This document shows, one piece after another, positions 20,979 to 32,818 of a stretch of DNA of 64,000 bases. Below the pieces are notes generated by a model. It had not been told where the DNA came from, did not search any database, and was given only the letters and a program-made list of their open reading frames with translations. The first letter of the stretch is position 1. Each line of letters opens with the position of its first letter. The position numbers and the translations under genes are program-made. The DNA comes from Imbricaverruca yamaguchii (taxonomy: Eukaryota > Arthropoda > Thecostraca > Neoverrucidae). The stretch covers positions 62,001-126,000 of the forward strand of contig JAOTOL010001371.1 of the NCBI GenBank assembly GCA_034440575.1, read 5' to 3'.

Positions 20979-21030
20979 CCGTAATTAAACGTGCTTTCAC
21001 TTTACCAAGTGAAAGCACGTTTAATTACGG
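20979..21030. repeat. Perfect 23-bp-arm hairpin in right arm only
   Basis: Bases 20979-21001 (ccgtaattaaacgtgctttc + act) are the exact reverse complement of 21008-21030, with a 6-bp loop. The left arm has only one half of this motif ('agtgaaagcacgttt' near 7859), so the palindrome formed after the arms separated, perhaps by a templated inversion. Confidence 0.85.
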
Positions 21031-21069
21031 AGAACAAGTTAGCTCACACTGTCCACGGAGAAAACGTTG

Positions 21070-21141
21070 GCCCAACGTGGGGCTCGAACCCACGACCCCG
21101 GGATTAAGAGTCCCGTGCTCTACCGACTGAGCTAGCCGGGC
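21070..21141 (-). tRNA. tRNA-Lys-CTT: tRNA-Lys(CTT) copy in right arm (minus orientation)
   Basis: This is the mirror image of the left-arm copy at 7755-7826, with an intact 72-nt cloverleaf. The base after the acceptor stem is C rather than G, and the trailer reads CAACG before 'ttttctccgtgg'. It is probably a passenger of the inverted repeat and not a selected tRNA gene. Confidence 0.85.
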
Positions 21142-21596
21142 GACTGGTCGACCCGCTGCGATCCACCCCTGCAGCGCGTAAAGCGATTCAAACTTAGCGC
21201 CTCAACGGCTGATGGCTCAAACTGTGGCTTGCCACCTAGTGGAATTATCGCTGAACTATAGGTTCCGCATTACATCATCTGGCATCCAGCATGTCTGCTG
21301 AGTGCCTTGTGTGCTAACTGTCGGTTAGCGAGCCTCGGGTATTTTATGCTTTAAAAAAACGCTAATCGCTACAGAATTTTCACTTATGTATCACAACGAA
21401 ACCAAACCTAACCATGCCACTTCAAAACCATTCAAATTTCCGCCAACGCGACGAATGGAGCTAACAGATGATGCACTCTGGGTACCAGAGATAATGACGT
21501 CACGCCTCGGGCCTATCAACCAATGAAATGCGCCCTGTAGCTTCCGCGTATTGGGAAAAAAAATAACGCGTGCCGCTGTGCGTGGGTATATACAAA

Positions 21597-21790
21597 GGTG
21601 TAACCACGATTTCGAAATTGGAGGGGGGGGGGACAATTCAGGGACGCAGTAAGTTTGTTCCAAATAGAGGGGTATCCCCCCGAAAAAAAAATCCTTGGAT
21701 TTCAGCCATTTCTTTTTCAATGCCTGGTTTTGCGATTTTCCATTGTTAAAAATGTTATTTTCCTCACAAATTGGGTAAATATGCATATAG
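21597..21790 (+). repeat. Dispersed repeat (GGTGTAACCACG family), right-arm copy
   Basis: Mirror of 7165-7310. It begins 'ggtgtaaccacgatttcgaa', has a G run, and continues into 'ccttggatttcagccatttc'. The longest shared version extends to a 'cattgttaaaaat' tail, also recognisable near 46950. Confidence 0.6.
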
Positions 21791-21997
21791 GGTTTTGGGG
21801 GATTTTTTTTCTTCAGAATGACATGTTCATGAAGGTGACTATGATGATGTAACCACTTATTTTATGTGGCAACTAAAAAATGAAACATTATTTTAAAGGT
21901 TTCGAACTTATACCTAAACTAACCTTACCAACCAAAACTAACCCATTTGTTTGCTTTATGGAGGAAAATGCGTGCACAAACTTTTCTTGTTACCATA

Positions 21998-22140
21998 AGA
22001 ATAGAGGGCTTGCTTTCGGTATTCCAGGGAAGGCTGATCGACGGAGTTGGTGGGTAACTGGTTCAGTGTCCAGAGTGCAACGAAGATGGGCCCTTGTGGC
22101 TCATAGTTTCACCGGTTTTGTGATGTCTTTTTGGTCAAAA
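21998..22140 (+). mobile_element. LINE 3' end fragment inside right arm
   Basis: It matches the last codons and 3' UTR of the LINE at 17428-18977, from 'aagaatagagggcttgcttt' to 'gggcccttgtggctcatag'. It is the mirror of the fragment at 6775-6900. Confidence 0.65.
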
Positions 22141-22541
22141 TGTAGCTGGCCCCTCCCCTTTTGCCAGTTCTCCTACACCCCTTTCCAAATGATTAGCGTT
22201 CCTCTTTTTCTGAGACATGGCAGCAATGCTTGCACTTCGATTTCAATAAGGCAAAACGTGCGCATATAGGCACCCGAAAACAGAGAAACTTACAAATAAG
22301 TTAGTGTTCGCCAGAATACCATTGAAATGTCAGATTTTAGCAACGACATGTGTCATTAGTGCCGGTACAGTACACCCCTACACGGCAGAATATGACAGTA
22401 GACGAAGGAGAAAACATGAGGAAGTACCAGCGTTCTACCTCTGTATTCTGACGAAATGTCGAAGACGCATCACAAGGGTGTGGACTATGGGGGTGAAGAT
22501 GGCTATGAATGCTAAATTTTACTTCAATGCTGGCAACTTGT

Positions 22542-22568
22542 TTATTTATCCACACTGTGGATAAATAA
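22542..22568. repeat. 13-bp-arm hairpin just outside the right arm
   Basis: TTATTTATCCACA, one C, then TGTGGATAAATAA. It is a perfect palindrome 29 bp beyond the right arm edge. It could mark a transposon end or a later insertion; no mate is seen at the left edge. Confidence 0.7.
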
Positions 22569-22569
22569 T

Positions 22570-24400
22570 GCAAATTTGTAAATATGTTTACGGCACTCGA
22601 AATACGTAACGTAGGGGTGAGTGGCGAACACCAGCCCTTAGGTCTTCGTACTGTTGAGCGTACCCATAGAAGCTCCCATAATTTGGACCGTCGTTTCCAA
22701 AACAGGGTTATAACCGTCAAAACTCTGTTCAAGCTGTATTTTCCTCAGGGACCCCCTCCCAAGTGAAAGAAGATAAACCTTTCGGCCCGGGAAGGGCGCC
22801 TATAAGAGCTAGGGGTTTGTGTGATGAAAATAAATCAGTTGATCAAGCGTATTTTTGGCTAATATGGGAGTGGGGGTTGGTGTGTGTGTGGGGGGGGGAC
22901 TATCCCCCTGGGCTGCGCCTCTTCTGGCTGGACAGCTCCGTCAGTTTCCCTCCGGCATCGGGTGAAGCGATGGTCTCTTCTCACCTGAACATGTGCAGCA
23001 AGAATGTTTTGTTCAAAGCGTGTGTATTCTCTATGGTAACATCGAGCACCGGATATACAAGCTGTCTTCCTTCTATATGCAAAAATCGTTTATAGAGGTT
23101 CTTAATATGAAACATTCTGACCACATAACGCCATTCGCCAGATGTGAAGCCAAGTGGTGACGGAGGCGTTCCCTCCGCCTTAGCACCCAAAAATCCACAA
23201 GGCCAGAGGAGAAGTTTGGAGACTTTCACCACGCGAAACCTTAGATTTTCTGTGCTCTTCCCGCGCCGGAAACTTTCCCCTTTTCGTCACATTTTCCGTC
23301 TCCCATAGGCAAATCCTTTCTCCGCCACTGCAATATGCCAATGTCTGTTGAAACCTTGGAAACGGAGCTACAACACAGAAATTAATCATGTAGGTGGGCC
23401 TTGGAGACATTTTCATGTATGCAAGTTCAAAGTTTTTTTTTTTACTGTGACCTGCAAGGTCAAGTGCGTTTTTTATTGGTGCGTATACGCTTTTTGTTGG
23501 CGCGGCTCGCTCATTCTTTGCTTATGATGTAAGTAAGTTAGAGATGGTTCTAGTTTGGAAGCAAACGTACATTAGATAATACATTTAGTGTATTGTGACA
23601 TATTTACTATAATGATTGACAAACACCTCATACTTATACGGTCTCCTAAGTTCAGCTTGGGTCCCCGTGGCACATTTGTGCCACATTTGCCTGCAGTCTA
23701 CCTGGTCATAAATGTTTATGTACCATGCGTCTCTCTCGATTCAGTATATACCACCCGCGGTAGCGCCACATCAGTAGATTCATCCGTTGAAGTAAGTGGG
23801 GGCACTACATTCGAAATAAACAACAAATATTTTATGATCCACATGGCCAGATTCCGGAGTGGGCAAACACGATAATCCGTCCTGTTCCGGAACAAACGTG
23901 CAGGATGTCACCGTATGCTGCGGGCGCAATTATGGGACAATGGTCGTTGGTGAATGAAGTTTCCACATGCAGTTGGTTTGTCGCCAAGGTACGAAATATT
24001 GGTGTCGCAGAGACATTTTTCATACCATGCATTTCATGCTTTTTTCACAGAAAAAGAAACCACAAAGTTAACCACACAGTGCAGACGAACGCAAGTGAAC
24101 CTATTAGTTGCTATCAAGGTTATAATAAGTTTTCGTTCATCCTATCTCGGAGCATTGGTTGGTATCGTTCATGCAAGTGACTTGTCTTGGGCACAATTGA
24201 TTTTTTTCCTTGAGCATTTCGAAGCGAAAGCATAGGTGCTTAAGAGGAGTAAGAGGGTGTTATCTCCAGCTCCGATGAACATCTTGGATGATTATAATGC
24301 CGTTCTTTTAAAAACCAAACGTGAGTTTCTGATGATGCATCACACAGCACCGCATTTATTTATTTTACGCTCATTTGCGTTTGTTTGAGCGATATTATCA
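22570..24400. other. Non-genic interval, nothing recognised
   Basis: There are only short open frames without motifs. G-rich runs occur near 22885-22900. No RNA gene or transposon protein was recognised. Confidence 0.45.
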
Positions 24401-26815
24401 CAAAGTCATTAAACCATAAGTGTTCAATCTTAATACGAGTCACATGGGCGAGCTGGTTTAAACCTGTGAAGACAGAACACTATAAGCCTGAACAAAAAAG
24501 ATACCCAAAATCCCAACCAATATCAAGTCCCAAATTCCAAAGAAACTACCCAACACCCTACACACCTACCAATACCAATCGATCTAACCATCTAGCTCTG
24601 TTCCCTCGCTCCAGCATAACACACTCGTGGATCAAGTGCCCCATAATTTTTTTTAAACTCCATCAATGCCTGCTTAATTAAATCTGCGTCGTTTACACCT
24701 ACCAGCATACGTCTCCCCAACACACCACTAATCATAACTCAAAAACAAGATTCTCTAGCCTAAAAAACTGCCCGCCTGATTTTTATATACATTACATGAG
24801 GATACGTTCAGCCCACAACATCAGCTGTCAACCCATTCCATTCATCAGCCACACTTTGGATTAAAATATGTTGGTGCTTAGCTGTCCTACACCTTGACTT
24901 GCCTAACCTGAATTGATGACCACTATGTGATGCCCGAAATAGAAGACCATCATTGAAATTTACATTATCTAACCCCGCAACAATCACGTACCTTTCAATC
25001 ATATCACCCCCTGAGTGAGTATGCATCTAATGCCATGAGCCATTCTCCATATTTTCGGTTACCTAGTCCACTGAGGACTCTAGTGGCTTTGCAGTGTAGT
25101 CTTTCTAGCACATCTATATCTCGTTCTAAGTAAGGGTCCCATTCCTGTACAGAATATTCTTAGTGTGTTCGCATACAGGCTAGACTCAGTTGTTTCATGA
25201 CTTCCTGACTATTGTGCCCCACACTCCTATTAATAATTCCCAACACTCAGGTTATTAAAATTAAAGGTTTTGCGTGGTGAAAATCTCAGGAGTTCTCGTT
25301 TGAAATAGTCAATTTATGGTGCTAAGGGAGGGAAGGGGTTTTGGCTGCGCCACTGATCATAGACACCTTACTTGTATGCATATTTAGCTATTCATCAGTT
25401 GAGCTACAGCGTTGAAATGCACACTATCCTGTTTTTGTCGGCATTTGTTATTTCTTTATGTTACGGCAATTTGTGATGTCTTGGACGTATTTCTGGGCGC
25501 TGTATGACCAACGCAATCGATGCGCCCGTAAGCCCAAATAACTAACTAACTTGGACGTATTTACGCCAGTGCTATGCTAATACTCAACGCCATGTTATCT
25601 TCTCCAGCATCTAATAGGCATGCCAAAATTGCAATGCAGTTCACTGCGTTGTTGTGCTGTACTTCAGTGAGTTTGTCCCCTCCATCGGCCATCTTCGGTC
25701 CAATGAACCTCGCCACCTTCCAGAAGCCAGTGCAGTTTTTTCCGTCGGCGCACGGCTCCACCAAAGCTTCAACCCAAATATTTACAATGTCCCTGGAGCA
25801 CGAGGCAGTGTTCCGACGCGTGGCGTAGCGTTGGCAAGGACAGCCGGCTGGCGGACCTGTGACGTACCATCGCTGCAGCAGCAGCGCCTCAGTCGGACCG
25901 CCGCAGCGCCGCCACGCTGACCTGTGACCTGTGACCTGTGACCCGTGACCCGCTGACCCGCACCACCTGCAGACGCACCGGTGAGATGACTCTGTAAATA
26001 ACACCGGAGTCCAGCGCTCAGCCACCGGCTGCTACTATGCTGACGATGTTGCTGTACGTCTTTGCCTCGGGTGATAAAGCACATGTGCGAACACGTGTAA
26101 TCAAGCATCACCAAAACGTCTATTGAACCGCGTCCCATGGGACTCTGATATTGTTTTTTCTTCTTCTTGATTTCTGTGGCTACTTCGTTGTGCCTTTACT
26201 TCCGTTGATAATGTGTCTTGTTTTGTTTAATTATGTCCTATTTCTCTAGGAATGCGACATTACCCCTCTCTTGCACTCTTGGCGGTTCGATGTGCAGCTG
26301 AGTGTTATATTTTTGCAATCCCCGAATTTAAGTGTATTGTTTTGTACTATTGACGTCACAAATAGTTTGACAGGCTGGGCGACCTGGTGCCTGAATATCC
26401 TGCATATGTATGGGTTTGGTGGGAAGCAGCATGCCTATCCAGGATATACAGATGCTAGGGCATTCAGCCTGACTGCTAATCTGTTTGTGAGATCAGTGGT
26501 CCGTATGTGTGGTTGGAAACAGTATGCCTATACAGGATATTTAAGTGTCAGTTCGCCCAACCTGACTGCCAAGCTATTTGTGACGCCAACAGCTGCTCAA
26601 TATCCTAGTCATGTCCGTTGTGTTCGGTAATGCGATATTCACATTCGCCATTGGCATAATCGTATCTATCACCCCTGATGCTTGTCCCTCCTGTAGTGGC
26701 AGCTTGCGTGCTGCTGAGGGTCCTAGTCAGATACATACACTTGTCACTTGTTCAGTGAATACAATACTACGGCGTGCAGTTAACTGGTAGCTGGGCTAAT
26801 AGCCTAACAACCAGG
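24400..26815. repeat. 2.4-kb repeat block, copy 1 (contains LINE remnant)
   Basis: The order of sequence here recurs in the same direction at 40770-43225: a decayed LINE 3' part (24420-25200), a TGACC-rich segment (25550-26100), 'ctcttgcactcttggcggtt', and a closing part with 'attcacattcgccattggc'. Copy 1 has a single version of the unit that copy 2 repeats five times. Divergence is substantial, so the duplication or dispersal is old. Confidence 0.7.
24700..25060 (-). pseudogene. LINE reverse-transcriptase C-terminal remnant
   Basis: The minus strand encodes GGDMIERY ... HQFRLGKSRCRTAKHQ ... WNGLTADVVG, which matches the C-terminal end of the decayed LINE at 63330-63580 (gdmIE, fRLdntrcrtak, WNsLaadvVg). 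No reverse transcriptase core remains. A second related remnant lies at about 41220-41480. Confidence 0.6.
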
Positions 26816-26829
26816 TAATGCACTAAAGG

Positions 26830-27020
26830 GCATTACATTACATGCTGTAATATGTAATATGCAATTTTGTAATAGGTATGGAATAATTTTGAAATATGTG
26901 ATGTATAATTTGCAAACGGATAATAAATAGTTTTGTACGAGGTAATATTTCATTTTGTAATATGCAATATGTAATTTTGTAATAGGTAATATGAAATTTT
27001 GCAACATACCGTAAATACAA
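26830..27020. repeat. AT-rich imperfect tandem repeat
   Basis: Words of the type 'aatatgcaattttgtaatag' recur several times with irregular spacing. No gene is indicated. Confidence 0.5.
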
Positions 27021-27119
27021 GCCAATACATTAAGAATTTTGCAACAAACGCTAGAAACCAAAGGGTAATATTGCTGCCTCATGAAGTAATACTACCAATT
27101 CAAGTTATCAGCAGAAAAC

Positions 27120-30100
27120 GTACAATTTTCCCTGTAGCATACTAGTTAGTCCCCCAAATCCAACCGGCTGTGTCATAAACATTACATGATGTTACATGAC
27201 TTGCTTTCTTTAGACATGATATCGTCAGTTATGCATGTGTCTTTCATACGGTTCATAAAAGAACAAAATCATTCAACCTTGTGTAATGTGCTGATAGACA
27301 CGGCCACATTTCAGCAAAAAAAATATACCGGTTAAACGGTGCTCGACGTCAAAAGGTGCCATTTGCATGAGTTTACCACCTCTTGCATCGTACTTCAGGC
27401 ATTACTATAAAAGTTGGCGCAGTTGTTCACAGCGAGCTACAACTTACATGAATGGAGAAATTGTGAATGTGAATGTGCATACAGAAGAATGATTGTACAC
27501 TTGCCTTTTTATAAATGCCCCGAGTGTACCGATTTTCTTTGCTCTCCCCTCTGGCCTTGTTCTAGGGCCAAAGGCCCTGGTCCTGAACTTCCTTAACACC
27601 CGATACGCCTTGTATTGCCCTTACAGCGGCTAAGAGAGGGACTGTATGTAAGCATGTGTCGGCGGCATCTCCAGGATGTTCAGCTTTTTCCCATGCGTAT
27701 CTTCAGAATTGTCTCCTATCCTGTGCGTCTCTTCACATCCTGAGTAGAGCAACAGTCCGTGACTCTGGCTTAACACAACTACTAATTTGACGAAGTGTAG
27801 CGAAGATTTGCTCCACAAAGCTCATCAAACATTTCGAAACATGTCTAGGCGACTTCTTGTTGGCACATGAATAGACTATGGACCTCGACGTTTGCGATAT
27901 TTAAAACCCCGGGTATAAATTCAATAGCTCTAAGTCTCCATCTCAGAGCTCTCATCTGCGTATTTCTTGATAGGCACCACAAAATCCAGCACTCATATAT
28001 GCGTATTGAATTAGCAATTCAATATTCAAGTTTCAATAGTGCTTCGGAATAGTCAGATTAGTACATCAGCCTTGATTAGCAAAGATGGGTCCGAATGCTT
28101 CACTCCGATTCACCAATATGCCGCCACACATACCTCAAGTACCGTAGTGTGGTGAGCCCAGGCGACTGGCCAGCGGCGGCCAGTCGCCTGTGGGGACCGT
28201 TCTCCGCGGGAAGTGTTCCGAGCCATCCGAGCCATCGGGAACAAACGCTGTGCCCGGTGAACTGAACTGCACCTCGGGTCGCGCTGTCTCTATATCAAAG
28301 ACATTTCGTCAGCTCAGAGTCGTTTCTGAATCGACGCTCCACAACATTTGTCCACGCGCACCACGGCAGCATCGCGCCACGGTCCGGCGTCACGGCGCCG
28401 GCCGTACCACTTCCGACTGACACGGCAGAGGCATCTGCCTCTGTCTGTTCTTTAGAGCCAGCCCCGGTCGGCCGACTCCACTGCTGGCCTCAGCACACAA
28501 CAATATCCGGTCAGAGTGCTGTCATCAGCTGCACCGCACTGCATACAAGCAGCCGACAGTTTCGGGGCGCTACAGCCCATCTATCATTTAATATGTCATA
28601 GACACATTAACATTCATCCAGCAGTCACCCAAATACAGCTACATTCATAAATCACACTCACGTATATATATTTGACACATGTAGCATCATACATACCTGT
28701 CCCACACCTGGAAAGAGAGACATTGGCCACGGGGAATGACATCCATCATACCTTTCATCGCACACACACACATACTGCATTCGCGATGCACCTGCTCTTA
28801 TAGATTCACACTTCATATTACAGACACACCTAACCTTCACTTCTGATATTACGGCAGGCACCTGCACCCGAACACATACTATATTACCCCAGCGACATGG
28901 CCTATCACTTCACTGTCATTCCAGCTCAGCTATGCTCACGCACGTGTTCTGTTAAACAATTGTCATCTCTCAGTCATGTACACGCACACACACGCATCTG
29001 CCCATAGGATCTCCAGAATAGGCTGTCACATACCATACACTCACGACGGTCACATCCAACGTCAGACATTGACATTCCAAAAGTCAGACAGCGGCGGCCG
29101 ATGGTGGTGGTGGTCTAGCGAGGTCACGTCGCCAGACACGCCTGGGCCACGTCAGGGCTTCAGGGTGTCAAGCAGCTATGCACCTTGACCGGAAGGGGAG
29201 GGGAAAAAATAGGCCGCTGGTCTCGGCGGCACCGCTGCCTGACTAAGCAGGTACAGGTCGGCAGACGGCGGCTCGGACCGGTATGATTTCTTGTCGCGGT
29301 ACCTGCCGCCATATGACCGGGGGGCTATGGATTAAATTTATCAGTTCAAAGGGTCCCCCACAGGAGGCTTTTCTAAAGAAGTCGTGACAACAGTCATCCG
29401 TGCAGTGAAAATGAGCTCAAGTGGACCCTAGATAAGTCGGTACCTCGAGCAAGTATTCGCCTTTTTTTAGCGTGATCCAGTATTAAACACCAAACAGAAT
29501 ACCGATATTGTTGCAGCTTGTTTACCTCGATAACTAGAAAAAGCCTATATTTCAAGTTTTCTTCTGCATTCGATGCACGGTGGTAACGGAGGTGACGTGT
29601 TTGAATGTCACTTGAAAACTTGTTGCATGCTAGCATTTAAAATGAATGCAATTAAAGAAATTATAAAACATTATCAGGGACACTTAATTATCCTTCTAAC
29701 CGAAACATGTAGATGATGCCTCCAGGAATGCATATCCATTTTTTTTATTTTGCTAACATCGTTTTCTAGGTCGGAATTGAGTTTAATACACAAGCGTACT
29801 ACAACCGAAAGCCAAGTAAGCATACTTCATTTGGTACTAAGTCACTCAAAATTTGTGCCTATATATTTATACTTCACTTAGTGTCAAGTGAAGAAACTAA
29901 CAACAGTGGCCACAACAACAACAGCAACACTACAACGACAACAACACTGGTTAGAGTGTGATGGTGGACTAGCCTAGCTCCGACAGGTCCGACACTTTTT
30001 GAGAACGATTGTTTGTGTGGTTGGGTAGGAGGGAGAGTATATAGAGTGCATCGAAAACAAAATTAGCCTATCAGATTATTGGCAGGACAGCTGTCGCTGC

Positions 30101-32270
30101 GGTGCTCCAGGGATAATCTGTTGAGTGAGCGTGGAGGTCGTATGGATTGGATCAGAATTTATGATGTCAGCAGTGTAGCCAGCTGGCTGCATCTAGCGCC
30201 AACCGTGTGCACCAGAGCAATGGGTGGATATGTCGATTCAGTGACGATGCCGGAAATTTATCTGGGTGTATGGTGGATGGAAATGTCATTATGGAATCAG
30301 TCATTGGCATTGCCAGGGATCTGTCTCTCCAGGAGGTGGCGATTCAAGTGTTGAGCATTTTGTGTTTAAAGGATGAGGTGCAGATGAGGTGAAAAGTTCC
30401 TTTGCAGCATCCATGCTTCCAATTTGCCAGGTAAACGTGTCCACTGTGCATTTTTGAAAGTCTCTGTCGCTTGCACACGTTATTCTCAGGTGTTTAGTGA
30501 TGCATGGTTCATCCTTGATCTTGTATGCTCTGTCGGTAAGGATTGTCTCTAATCCAAAACTCAAGGTGTCTGACGTGAATTTTTCTGAACCTAATTCAGT
30601 ATCTGGTGTCAGAATTCCATCCAAATCAGTACATATCATAAGTCCGGTGAATTTTTAAGGTAATTTTTCATGGTCGCATAGCATGATGTAGGAATTTTAT
30701 ACAAAAGTCTTCTCTTTTGGCCCTGCGCTCAAGGATGTAGTTCAGTGGATCACCCTGCATTGTTGTCTGCAAAGCCGGACGTGCTATCTCGGTGTGGCGA
30801 AGTCACCGACGCTACCAGAGCCGACGGCCGCCGATCGACGGTGGCCCGGTATCCGGCGATGTCCCGTTAGGCCTAAGGTCTACCACGTGGGTCATTAGCC
30901 TGTGTGGAGAATTTCCAAAATGGTGTTATCAAAAAAGCCTTCTGTTTTGATGTTGCCTTGATATGTGCCTAACAATTTGGCATACAAATTAAATCGCTGG
31001 GTAATCGGAATTTTTCTCAAAATGCGCTTGAAAAAGACTATTTTCGGCATTCGGCGCCATATTGGCTGTGAGGACTAATCCAGATAAGTGGGTCAAAGAG
31101 AACCTCTTTTTGGGTCGACTCGACGAGCTGAGTCGATTTAAAGAACGCGATATTGTGGAAAAATCGATAGTTAAGAAAATATCGGTTATCATATGTCTTC
31201 TAATACACCAGCAAATGTCCATTTTGAGGCATACAAGGAACTTTGAGATTTAAACAAGCAAAAATCATGATATAGCCGCGGTTTCTGCACTGACTCATTT
31301 CAAGACTTTAGAATCACTCACTGGGCATAGAAGTATACAACGCTTCATATTTATTCGTTGTTTGAACTTCATAGCAGCATGATATGCACTACATAGGCCA
31401 TGATCTTGCACGTACCGTGTACGTGTCAGATCATGCCCTGGGAGACGCTCTATGGAGAAACCTCCGGTGTATTGTTCAATTAATTGTGGGGGTTTACTAT
31501 CCGATGTGGTTTCGCGCGAAGGTGTAGCACAACTAGCTAGATGGGCCGCGGCATGTGCTGCGCCAGCTGCAGTTCACTTGGCTGTAGCATGAGGAAGTCG
31601 TGAGCATCGTAATGTCATACCTCCACTTCAGTGCCTGGTATGCTCACAGCGAAATGGTGCCCCAGACACTTATCTGCAGCGATGACGGAGCAGAGCGCCA
31701 GTTCGCTCTTGAACGTTTAAGGTGCACCCGCTAAAAAAGAGCGTGTAGACCCCAACGTCCGTGCCGGAAGAACTCAGAGACTAAATGAGACCGATGATAG
31801 TCTGCAGGAATTGATATCCTGGGACGGCGCCTTCGAACTGGCCCTCACGTGCCACATGTCAAACCCCGAACTTGATGGCTATGTGAACATGCCAATGTCA
31901 GTTCCAAAGTTTCTCGTGCACGGAAACTAGGAATAAAATAGGAATAAGTATAAGACTGGAAATAAGCGAGCGGACGTTGTAACCGGGCTTGTCATTCGTG
32001 GTGCTGGCAACAGCGCTTCTAAATCAGTCAGTATCTGTTATCTTTGGGCCATACTGCCCTCACATGCTCTCAGTCGTCCCTAAATGTGCCAGGTTGCCTT
32101 TGCAAATATAGTGCAAAGTAACGCTCAACTTTCGACTGTGTGGATCGCAACGCGACGGTCCTATAGACTTTTAACTGGCCGAAAGGAACTTCCCCATAAA
32201 GATCATCCATAAAGGAGTTGTGTTCAGATAAATGTCAAGGGTGACATGCCCAGACAAGTGATCAATTGCA
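27120..32270. other. Long interval without a confident gene
   Basis: Bases 27140-27240 resemble 43229-43310. The rest holds short frames, a GC-rich patch at 28160-28480, CA-rich DNA near 28640-28990, another GC-rich patch at 29080-29340 with a possible minus-strand exon, and AT-rich DNA. I recognise no protein family. Confidence 0.4.
29188..29330 (-). other. Possible terminal exon of an unknown gene
   Basis: The minus strand reads open from the 'taatccatag' acceptor-like site to a stop at about 29188, encoding RYRDKKSYRSEPPSADLYL and a proline-rich end. Codon use is GC-rich like the other exons in the window, against AT-rich flanks. No family is recognised and no partner exon was found, so this is a weak call. 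Confidence 0.2.
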
Positions 32271-32274
32271 GAGA

Positions 32275-32818
32275 ACTAGAGGGTGTTTGTAATGATCAGA
32301 TCTCCACGAATACCCGCATCCTAAAAATTATAGCTGGTTGAGCGAATATTTGCTTCAGATCGAGAGCATTCAATGTGTCTTTGAGTCTGAGGTTGATTGC
32401 TGTCATTCCATTGTGTAATATGTCAGACCCATTGAGAAGGATCTTTCCGGTGTAAAGACACCCAATTGTAAGCATGCATTTATCAAATAGTGCGCCAGTG
32501 GTCTAGTGTATAATTAACTCTACGTGAATTTGCCAATGAAGTCTGATAACCTCCCCACACGAAGATTTGAGAGAACGTTGTTTCTAGTAGGCTCTCACGA
32601 CGACATTGGTAATTGTTGTTGTTAATTGTTAGTTGATGTGTGCCAGATTGATTATGACTATTGCCCGTGTTCACTACTCCGAGTGCATTTCTAAAAGCCC
32701 CACCGAAGCATAAAGCCACTATGTGCTGCCCATCACCACGTGTTATGCTGTGTAAAACGGTCGTGTGCTCCACGCGCGGTCACCGTTGTGACGTCACTGG
32801 CCTCACTCTGACGTCACC
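32275..32818 (+). promoter_or_regulatory. QSOX upstream region with CRE-type sites
   Basis: About 540 bp before the first ATG are conserved in the partial copy at 43320-43715. That copy shows where the duplicated block starts but is not proof of promoter function. Two palindromic TGACGTCA motifs lie at 32789-32796 and 32809-32816, the second two bases before the ATG. Two more occur inside exon 1 at 32886-32893 and 32905-32912. TGACGTCA is the consensus for CREB/ATF family factors. Confidence 0.4.

Larger units (their letters stand above)
19739..22513. repeat. Right arm of the large inverted repeat
   Basis: This is the reverse complement of 6375-9289 with scattered differences. It retains both inward-facing tRNA-Lys copies (19868 + and 21141 -) and carries a 46-bp hairpin region (20979-21030) absent from the left arm. 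It lacks the left arm's fold-back insertion and a ~36-bp duplication near 8575-8610. Differing indels argue against a simple assembly fold-back artefact. Confidence 0.85.

Noticed and set aside
25561..26025. 154-residue minus-strand ORF sharing text with the one at 41924-42676
   Set aside because: The similarity is shared repeat DNA; the frame is broken up by the 96-bp array and there is no domain.
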